Source: an uncultured Collinsella sp. (GTDB lineage: Bacteria > Actinomycetota > Coriobacteriia > Coriobacteriales > Coriobacteriaceae). From it: a DNA stretch of 16,875 bases. A program made the position numbers and the translations under genes. The notes beneath the pieces were generated by a model. The model did not search any database and was not told the DNA's origin. It worked only from the letters and a program-made list of their open reading frames with translations. Positions 6,076 through 11,868 of the stretch are shown one piece after another. Where the stretch lies: positions 1-16,875 of the forward strand of contig CAAENO010000154.1 in NCBI GenBank assembly GCA_900757385.1, in the 5' to 3' direction. Position 1 is the first letter of the stretch. Each line of letters opens with the position of its first letter.

Positions 6076-6876
6076 CTAAGGACGCTGGCCCATGCCACCC
6101 TCGAGGGTGACGGTCTCGCCGTTCATATACTTAAAGTCGGGACCGCAGAGCTGAACGACAACGCGGCCGATTTCCTTCTCGACGTCGCCGTAGTGGCCAG
6201 CCGGCGGCATGTGGACGTTGGCCTTGAACGCCTCAGGATAGGCATCCTGGAAGTTCTCGAGCGCAGCGGTCCAAGCAAGCGGGCAAACGATATTGACGTT
6301 GATGCCGTCCTTGCCCCACTCGTTGGCAGCGACGCGGGTCAGACCGCGGATGCCCTCCTTGGCAGCGGCGTAGCTGCACTGGCCATAGTTGCCAAACAGA
6401 CCGGCGCCCGAAGCAAAGTTGACCACGGAGCCCTTGGTCTCCTTCAGGTGCGGGTAGGCCTTCTGCATGTACAGGTAGGTGGCATACAGACCGGAGTAAA
6501 TGGCGAGGTTGAACTGGTCCATGGTGTGATCGGCGATCGTCACGCCCGAGGCGCTGGCCTGAGCGTTGTTGACTACGGCGTCGATGCGGCCGAACTCCTC
6601 AATGGCCTTGTCGATGACGTTCTGGACGACAGCCTCGTTGTCCTGACTAGCCGAAACATCGGCCTGAACAGGCAGAACCTTGACACCGTACTCGGCCTCG
6701 AGGGATTCCTTGGCGGCCTCGAGCTTGGCAACGTTGCGACCGGTAATGACGAGGTTTGCGCCCTCCTTGGCAAAAGCGATATCGATACCGTAGCCGATGG
6801 AGCCAGCGGAGCCGTCCTTGAGCGTGGCCTTGCCACCGCCGGTGACGATCACGGTCTTACCAGTGAAAAGTCCCAT
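6076..6876 (-). CDS. SDR-family oxidoreductase with an expanded nucleotide-binding loop
   Basis: 266 residues, classical short-chain dehydrogenase length. Seen: N-terminal VTGGG (11-15), then an extended loop before GSIGYGI (25-31); ADVS (72-75); NNAQ (103-106) in place of the usual NNAG; catalytic S156, Y169 and K173 (SYAAAKEG). The C-terminus ends in LEGGMGQRP, as in FabG-like members. TGRN at 45-48 hints at NADP(H) preference. The loop before SIGYGI recalls FabI enoyl reductases, but the YxxxK spacing is that of classical SDRs. The substrate cannot be assigned; gut Collinsella use SDRs on bile acids, but this protein shows nothing specific to that. Start: ATG 6876 has AAAGGA 6 nt upstream; a start at 6924 would run through a palindrome. 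Confidence 0.85.
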   Translation of the reverse strand: MGLFTGKTVIVTGGGKATLKDGSAGSIGYGIDIAFAKEGANLVITGRNVAKLEAAKESLEAEYGVKVLPVQADVSASQDNEAVVQNVIDKAIEEFGRIDAVVNNAQASASGVTIADHTMDQFNLAIYSGLYATYLYMQKAYPHLKETKGSVVNFASGAGLFGNYGQCSYAAAKEGIRGLTRVAANEWGKDGINVNIVCPLAWTAALENFQDAYPEAFKANVHMPPAGHYGDVEKEIGRVVVQLCGPDFKYMNGETVTLEGGMGQRP

Positions 6877-6895
6877 ATAAAGTCCTTTCAAATCG

Positions 6896-6913
6896 CGACG
6901 GGCCTGCCCGTCG
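6896..6913. promoter_or_regulatory. Perfect palindrome in the SDR leader
   Basis: CGACGGGC-CT-GCCCGTCG lies 20 bp before the SDR ATG, just upstream of its ribosome-binding site. It could be an operator or a leader hairpin. Only one copy was seen. Confidence 0.35.
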
Positions 6914-7170
6914 ACTGCGCGCATCCAACTTCACGCGCCAAAAGCTGAAATGCAACTTTAGCGGGTTCAAGTGAAAAATAAAGCCCATGGCAGGCGAACG
7001 GCGCAACGTCTTTCGGCGAAGGGATTGTCAAGTTAAAACTGGATAAAGTGGGCGAGTTTTTGCTATCGACGCGAGCCATCGAACACGTTTTGAAACTTTG
7101 CTGCGGCGCGCGGGAAGTCGGCGCGAGACTTTATCATAGGGTGACAAACAACGATGAGGAGCACATACCT
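6914..7170. other. Divergent intergenic region, SDR / coiled-coil gene
   Basis: No gene seen. It must hold promoters for both neighbours. On the plus strand, TATCAT (7132-7137) is a possible -10 about 34 bp before the coiled-coil gene; no good -35 is evident. In-frame readings upstream of 7171 lack a ribosome-binding site. Confidence 0.4.
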
Positions 7171-8934
7171 ATGACAGACGAGCTGGACCCCCAGACTCAA
7201 CAGCATATTGATGATTCCGCAGACGTCACTGCAGATGCCGACGCTGTGACCTGCGATGATATTGACCTCGACGACCCCATCTTGGACGAAAGCGCTACGG
7301 CGGAAACCCCTGGCGCCGAAGATGCAGACGAGCAAAACGACGATGCGCCCGCTCAGGACGACGACCCCGTACAGGATGCCGCTCCGCAAGCTGCGGGCCC
7401 CATCGAGGTTTCTTCGGAAGAAGAGCTCGACGCCGTCATGGACTCCATGATGGATGCCGTCAAAGCGATGAAAGACGCCGTGGCCGACGCTGACGTTGAC
7501 GCCGAGGAAGAGGAGGCCGCCGAGGCAGCCTCGACCTTCGTACCCGGCGAGACTCCGGTTGCCGACCAGGGCAGCACCATGCCCTCGTTTCTGCAGCTCG
7601 AGCATCCCACGATTGGCGCCGATGCGGTCGACCCGCACGCAGCAGGCTTTTCTGTGATCGAGGGCGGTACCGGCAATATCGCCGTGCCGCAGGCTGCCGA
7701 TGCGGACGCTGCCGACACCGCTCGCCCGACCGCCCCGCACTCCTCCGCCGCGAGCCGCGATCTGGGGACCGCTGTCTCGAACACTGCGAACGCCGTGGGC
7801 ACCTTTATCGCCCAGGGCGCCTCGGCCATGCGCGAGATGAACGCCGCGAAAAAGGCACTTGCCGATGCCCGCGCCCACCTGGCCGAACTTGAGCAGCGCA
7901 TTGCCGATCAGGCCGAGGAACTCGAGACGCGCCAGGATATCGCAGGCCGCTACGACCAGATCGTCGCCGACCAGCGCCAGGCGATTGCCACGGCCCAAAA
8001 GACTGCAGCGGCCGCCGAGATTGACCGTGATGCCCACGCCTCCAAAGCGACAAAGCTCAAGGGTCAGCTCGAACAAATGAAGACAGAGGATGACGCGACT
8101 GAGCTCCGTCTGAAGGCCACGCTCGATGCCGTGGAGGCCCGCGAGGCGAGCTCGCGCGAGACCGGCAACCGCCTCGTTCGACGTCTTGAGGATTCCAAGC
8201 GCATCCGCGACAAGGTGAAGGCAGAGCGAGACACCGGCATTGCCGCCGCACAACAAACCGTCGACGCCACGCGCGCCCAGCTCGAGACACTGCGTCATGA
8301 GTATGCCGAGCTGCAACGCAATCCCTCGGCAAATCCCGCCAACTATACGGTGCGCACCAGCGAGCTCTCGATGCAGATTTCCGACACGGCAGATGCCCTG
8401 CGTAAAGCCGAAGAAGATGTCCCGCGCATCACCGCCGACCTTGAGCATTCACTTGCCGCAGCCGAGCAGGCCGTCGAGCAGGCTCAAGCCCCTATCGCCG
8501 ACGCAAAACGCGCGCACCAAGCCGTGACGACCGAAGCCGATGCCGCGCGCGACGAGTTGCAGACGGCGAAGACTGCCGCCGCGACTCGTCAGCGCGAACT
8601 GCGCGAGAAGATCGCCGCGGAGGACAAGGCACGCCGCGACCAGGAGCAGACCATCGCCAACGCCCAAGCAGATGCCGCACATGCACAGTCGATCATCGAA
8701 CAGGCGACCGAGGTGCACGACCACCCAGAGATCACTGAGTCGCTTGCAGGATCCTTGGCCCGAGACAAAGCCGAACACGCCGAAACCGAGCGCGAAGTGG
8801 CCCAGCTCGAGGCTACCGAGGATGACGTACGAGAGCGCACCCGCGACTCACGCATCAAATTCACCGGCGCCATCGTCTGCATCGTCGCCGTGATTCTAGC
8901 GATCATCCTGGTCTGGCTCTTCGCGAGCAAGTAA
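7171..8934 (+). CDS. Acidic coiled-coil protein with C-terminal membrane anchor (unknown function)
   Basis: 587 residues, no family recognised. Residues 1 to about 185 are highly acidic, low-complexity Asp/Glu/Ala sequence with no signal peptide. From about 225 to 550 the protein is Ala/Glu/Lys/Arg/Gln-rich with heptad-like repeats, a long predicted coiled coil, broken once by a Pro/Asn stretch (NPSANPANYT). The last 24 residues (FTGAIVCIVAVILAIILVWL plus FASK) form one transmembrane helix, so it is most likely a tail-anchored protein facing the cytoplasm. That topology suggests a structural, tethering or division/envelope role, which is inference. Start: ATG 7171 has GAGGAG 9 nt upstream; an earlier in-frame start at 7048 has none. 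It converges on queA across repeat-rich DNA. Confidence 0.85.
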   Translation: MTDELDPQTQQHIDDSADVTADADAVTCDDIDLDDPILDESATAETPGAEDADEQNDDAPAQDDDPVQDAAPQAAGPIEVSSEEELDAVMDSMMDAVKAMKDAVADADVDAEEEEAAEAASTFVPGETPVADQGSTMPSFLQLEHPTIGADAVDPHAAGFSVIEGGTGNIAVPQAADADAADTARPTAPHSSAASRDLGTAVSNTANAVGTFIAQGASAMREMNAAKKALADARAHLAELEQRIADQAEELETRQDIAGRYDQIVADQRQAIATAQKTAAAAEIDRDAHASKATKLKGQLEQMKTEDDATELRLKATLDAVEAREASSRETGNRLVRRLEDSKRIRDKVKAERDTGIAAAQQTVDATRAQLETLRHEYAELQRNPSANPANYTVRTSELSMQISDTADALRKAEEDVPRITADLEHSLAAAEQAVEQAQAPIADAKRAHQAVTTEADAARDELQTAKTAAATRQRELREKIAAEDKARRDQEQTIANAQADAAHAQSIIEQATEVHDHPEITESLAGSLARDKAEHAETEREVAQLEATEDDVRERTRDSRIKFTGAIVCIVAVILAIILVWLFASK

Positions 8935-8961
8935 ACCAGTTGCCAAAAAACGTTCAACGCA

Positions 8962-9026
8962 GTTGCGGTGAGATAGTTCCTGTTTAGTCCTCAATAAGGC
9001 CAATTCAAGAACTATCTCACCGCAAC
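8962..9026. repeat. GTTGCGGTG palindromic repeat, copy 3
   Basis: GTTGCGGTGAGATAGTTC (8962-8979) and GAACTATCTCACCGCAAC (9009-9026) are perfect 18-bp inverted arms around a 29-nt loop. Same family as 3373-3439 and the half copy at 121-140. It begins 27 bp after the coiled-coil gene's stop. Confidence 0.75.
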
Positions 9027-9080
9027 CTATTTAAATCGACGCAAGGCAACCTATCCCTCTTGCACCAATCTCTTGACATA

Positions 9081-9130
9081 AGGACTGTCCCCAAGTGCCG
9101 ACACAAAAGGAACGTCCCCAAGTGCCAACA
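9081..9130. repeat. GTCCCCAAGTGCC tandem direct repeat
   Basis: Two 23-nt units, 9081-9103 and 9108-9130, match at 20 positions and share GTCCCCAAGTGCC. Such units resemble REP-like sequences that accompany Y1-type (RAYT) transposases in many genomes; no such transposase is in this window, so that link is inference. Confidence 0.6.
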
Positions 9131-9132
9131 AA

Positions 9133-9275
9133 GGCGACGCCGATGCCTTGGCAAAGTCAGCGAAAACCCGCCAGAGCGAGCAAGGTGCCTTGAAACGAGG
9201 CGGCATTGACCTTCTGGTCATGCCGCCGAAGTTGAAAGGCAGATTGCCGCTCTGGCGGGTTTGCAGCGTCGAGCC
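9133..9275. ncRNA. Structured element B (second copy of the 5904-6044 element)
   Basis: Same plan as element A: P1 GACGC 9136-9140 with GCGTC 9266-9270; P2 15 perfect pairs, AAACCCGCCAGAGCG 9164-9178 with 9248-9262; P3 GCCTT 9187-9191 with AAGGC 9236-9240; P4 GGCGGCAT 9199-9206 with ATGCCGCC 9220-9227, capped by the same bulged T and GACC-TTCT-GGTC. Linkers GAAACGA, GAAGTTGA and AGATTG match copy A with at most one change each. Stems P2 and P4 share no sequence with copy A, yet stay fully paired. It lies immediately beyond the queA stop. A minus-strand reading of this region (9051-9308) is not taken as a gene. Confidence 0.65.
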
Positions 9276-9302
9276 GTTACGCGGTTCGTAGAACCGCGTA
9301 AC
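9276..9302. other. Hairpin P5 of element B, overlapping the queA stop codon
   Basis: GTTACGCGGTTC (9276-9287) and GAACCGCGTAAC (9291-9302) are a perfect 12-bp stem with a 3-nt GTA loop. Its outer base is part of the queA stop codon. It corresponds to the hairpin at 6046-6074 with a different stem sequence. Confidence 0.6.
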
Positions 9303-10519
9303 TAACAAATGAGCATCGCATCACCAAAGCTGAAGAAGCGGTAGCGCTCCTCGATGGCGGCGGCGTAGGCATCCATGATCTGGTCGCGGGTGGCAAGCGC
9401 GCTCACGAGCATCATGAGCGTGGAGCGCGGCACGTGGAAGTTTGTGATCAGCGCGTCGACCACGTGATAGGTCGAGCCGGGCATAAGGTAGAGCTGCGTC
9501 GTGGCGTTCTCGCGCACCACGATGTCACCGCGGCCAAGTGTATCGGCCCCGTCCTCGCGGCCCTCAAAATAGCGCGCCGTCACGGCCGGATCGGACACCG
9601 GTGCCTCAGCGTCAAAGGCGCTCTCGAGCGAGCGCACTGCGGTGGTACCGACAGCAATCACGCGATGCCCCTCGGCCTTAGCCTTATGCACGGCGTCGAC
9701 AACCTCCTGCGACACGTGGTAGCGCTCGGTGTGCATCACGTGCTGCGTGGGGTCGTCCTCCTCCACCAGACGGAAGGTATCGATACCCACCTCGAGCTCG
9801 ACGGCGGCAAACTTCGCACCCTTGGCCTCGATAGCGGCCATGAGCTCGGGGGTAAAGTGCAGACCCGCCGTAGGAGCGGCAGCCGAGTGCTCCTCCTTCA
9901 TGGCGTAGACGGTCTGGTACTTCTCGGGATCGCCCTCGTAATCGGTAATGTAAGGCGGCAGCGGCACGTGGCCGGCAGCATGGATGGCCTCGTCGAGCGT
10001 GCGCGGGTCACCGGCGGCATTGCAACCGGCCGGCTCAAAACGCACCAGACGACCGCCGCGGCTATCGGTGACAAAGTCGATGACCTCGGCCATCAGCACC
10101 ACGGGAGCCCCCTCGGGCGCATGGGCGCCACCGGCGCGATACTCAATCTGAGCACCGGGCTTCAGGCGCTTGCCCGGCTTGACCAGGCACTCCCAAACGT
10201 GACCCAGCGGGTCAACATCCTCGCGGCGCTTGAGCAGCAGCGTCTCGACCACACCGCCCGAGCCAGCCTTGCGACCGATAAGACGGGCCGGCATCACGCG
10301 CGTCTGGTTGATGACGAGCACATCGCCCGGCTCGATATAGTCGATGATGTCGCGGAAGATGCGGTGCTCAACGGTACCGCCATGCTCTAGCGGCGTTCCT
10401 GTCTCGGAGCCTTTGCGATCAACCACCAGCAGGCGGCAGGAGTCGCGCGGCTCGGCAGGAGCCTGGGCAATCAGTTCCTCAGGAAGGTTGTAGTCAAAAT
10501 CATCGGTACGCATAGACAC
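9302..10519 (-). CDS. queA: S-adenosylmethionine:tRNA ribosyltransferase-isomerase
   Basis: 405 residues. QueA transfers and isomerises the ribosyl part of SAM onto preQ1-34 in tRNA, making epoxyqueuosine. Seen: DFDYNLPEELIAQAP at the N-terminus, VINQTRVMPARL (about 69-80), the conserved APTAGLHFT block, LEVGIDTFRLV, VGTTAVRSLES, NFHVPRSTLMMLVSA and a terminal FGDAMLI. Length is slightly above the usual ~340-360, with extra residues around 95-175. Start: GTG 10519 has AAGGAG 8 nt upstream; the ATG two codons later would be 14 nt away, so GTG is preferred. It follows queH by 64 bp on the same strand, a likely operon whose next gene on the pathway product is QueH. Confidence 0.95.
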   Translation of the reverse strand: MSMRTDDFDYNLPEELIAQAPAEPRDSCRLLVVDRKGSETGTPLEHGGTVEHRIFRDIIDYIEPGDVLVINQTRVMPARLIGRKAGSGGVVETLLLKRREDVDPLGHVWECLVKPGKRLKPGAQIEYRAGGAHAPEGAPVVLMAEVIDFVTDSRGGRLVRFEPAGCNAAGDPRTLDEAIHAAGHVPLPPYITDYEGDPEKYQTVYAMKEEHSAAAPTAGLHFTPELMAAIEAKGAKFAAVELEVGIDTFRLVEEDDPTQHVMHTERYHVSQEVVDAVHKAKAEGHRVIAVGTTAVRSLESAFDAEAPVSDPAVTARYFEGREDGADTLGRGDIVVRENATTQLYLMPGSTYHVVDALITNFHVPRSTLMMLVSALATRDQIMDAYAAAIEERYRFFSFGDAMLIC

Positions 10520-10583
10520 GTCGGATACTCCTTATATAGCTAAAGTCCGCTCTACATCCTAGCAGGCTGACGTCCCAAACGAA

Positions 10584-11159
10584 CTACTTTTTGGCGGCTT
10601 TGCGCTCGTCGCGGATGCGGGCGCGGTCCATGGCCGCCTCGACAGCCGAGAAGCGGCAACCACAGTAGTTCTGCCGATACATGCCAAGCTCGCGCGAACG
10701 ACGTGTCGCCTCGGGGTAATACGGGCGAAAATCGCGAATCACCGGGGTGAGCCCGTGTGCCGCCGCCAAGCGCTCAAGCACGTCATTGCAGGTATCGAAC
10801 AGCTGGTACGGCGAGACGGCGAGCGTCGTGCCCACAAACTCAAACCCGCGCTCCTGGGCCACGCGGCACGCCTCGGCCAAGCGCAGGGCATAGCACGCGC
10901 GACAGCGACGAGGCCGATCGACACCCAGCGGTGCCACGCCGGTCTCCCAGCGATCGCGGTCCTCCCCTGCCTCGATGAGCTCGATGTCGCCATCGGCACA
11001 CCACCGGCGCAGCTCGTCCAAGCGGCGCTGCCATTCATCGCGCGGTTGAATATTGGGGTTGGTCCAGCAAATCGTGGGCTCAAACCCCTCCTCGCGCAGC
11101 AGGCGAACCGGCTCAAGCGAGCATGGTGCACAGCACGCATGCAGCAACAACGACTTCAT
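10584..11159 (-). CDS. queH: Epoxyqueuosine reductase, QueH type
   Basis: 191 residues, the DUF208/QueH family. It reduces epoxyqueuosine to queuosine in tRNA, the last step of the pathway, and replaces the unrelated QueG. Seen: LLLHACCAPCS (C9, C10, C13), CRACY (C86, C89), YQLFDTCND and YCGC (C166, C168). The Cys pairs at 9-10 and 86/89 match the iron-sulfur ligands known for the family. Start: ATG 11159 has GGTGAGGAG ending 6 nt upstream; an ATG two codons earlier overlaps that site. Only 10 bp separate it from the upstream metalloprotease gene, so translation is probably coupled. Followed by queA. Confidence 0.95.
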   Translation of the reverse strand: MKSLLLHACCAPCSLEPVRLLREEGFEPTICWTNPNIQPRDEWQRRLDELRRWCADGDIELIEAGEDRDRWETGVAPLGVDRPRRCRACYALRLAEACRVAQERGFEFVGTTLAVSPYQLFDTCNDVLERLAAAHGLTPVIRDFRPYYPEATRRSRELGMYRQNYCGCRFSAVEAAMDRARIRDERKAAKK

Positions 11160-11169
11160 CGACATCTCC

Positions 11170-11736
11170 TCACCCAAAAAAGCGCACGCCAAAGGACGTA
11201 TCCTCGCAGGCGACAATGCGGCGGTCGCGCAGGATGGTCCGCACGTAATACCAATCGCCCACGCAGCCCGACAAGTGCAGACCAGCCGCCAGGTAGCACA
11301 GCAGCGGATAGCCCGAGAACGCAAACCCCAGGGCAAACGCCACCGTCAAAACAACCGTGGGCGCCAGGCAAATGGCCATGTACCGCCGACGCGAATACAC
11401 AACGCCCTCGGCGCAGGCATAGATCATCGCCGTCTCACGATTCGCGCCAAAGGTCACATGCGCGCCCGCAGGCGCCAGCAGCTTAAAAAACACCGCATGC
11501 ACCAGCTCGTGCACGGCAAACGACGCTGCAGAAACCGCAGCCACACCGACCATCCAGCCCACGACGGTGGTCCAGCCGCCCGCCTCAGCCGCATCCAAGT
11601 CCGCAGGCCCGCCCAGCAGCATAAACATCGGCACCAGGCACACGGCAAACACCGCGATCACGGCCATCCCCCACACGAAGCAAGCGTGTAGAAAATCCTC
11701 GTCCTCAAACGCATGTATGTTGGAAATCTCATTCAT
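11170..11736 (-). CDS. DUF3267-like integral membrane metalloprotease
   Basis: 188 residues with four likely membrane segments (about 18-41, 56-74, 119-140 and 143-160). The second runs into FAVHELVHAVFF, giving an HExxH zinc motif (H76, E77, H80); D161 in GDWYY is a candidate third ligand. This is the layout of DUF3267 putative zinc proteases, which are distantly like site-2 proteases. The substrate is unknown. It is the first gene of the operon with queH and queA; the link to queuosine is by position only. Start: ATG 11736 has no Shine-Dalgarno, and a TATCCT hexamer ends 8 nt upstream, so the message may be leaderless. Confidence 0.75.
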   Translation of the reverse strand: MNEISNIHAFEDEDFLHACFVWGMAVIAVFAVCLVPMFMLLGGPADLDAAEAGGWTTVVGWMVGVAAVSAASFAVHELVHAVFFKLLAPAGAHVTFGANRETAMIYACAEGVVYSRRRYMAICLAPTVVLTVAFALGFAFSGYPLLCYLAAGLHLSGCVGDWYYVRTILRDRRIVACEDTSFGVRFFG

Positions 11737-11744
11737 AGCATCTT

Positions 11745-11750
11745 AGGATA
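11745..11750 (-). promoter_or_regulatory. Possible -10 box (TATCCT) for the DUF3267-queH-queA operon
   Basis: TATCCT on the minus strand ends 8 nt before the DUF3267 ATG. With the usual 6-8 nt to the start site, transcription would begin at or next to the ATG. The -35 region is not clear. Confidence 0.3.
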
Positions 11751-11778
11751 GCGCCCCTGCCACGTACCCGTCCGCATG

Positions 11779-11787
11779 TGCGATAAT
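11779..11787 (+). promoter_or_regulatory. Possible extended -10 (TGC-GATAAT) for the MetRS-like gene
   Basis: TG at 11779-11780 followed by one base and GATAAT is an extended -10 pattern, about 80 bp before the ATG at 11869. No strong -35 is present, which extended -10 promoters tolerate. Confidence 0.35.
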
Positions 11788-11868
11788 GTCGAACGATATG
11801 CACGAATTGACCACCGCATCGCCAGGCCTTGCGCCCGGCCGCGCTCTTACCATATGCGAAGGAGTCCC

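Noticed and set aside
7063..8448. Minus-strand open frame (461 codons) opposite the coiled-coil gene
   Set aside because: Shadow composition, no start signal, and it would cover the divergent promoter region.
9081..9130. CRISPR array
   Set aside because: Only two repeat units with a 4-nt gap, no spacers and no cas genes.
9051..9308. 85-residue minus-strand reading across structured element B
   Set aside because: It runs through stems that change completely between copies, lies over an inverted-repeat structure and the queA stop, and has no convincing ribosome-binding site. Better explained as non-coding.
10520..10583. preQ1 riboswitch before queA or tgt
   Set aside because: The leaders are too short and lack the C-rich/A-rich preQ1 aptamer pattern.
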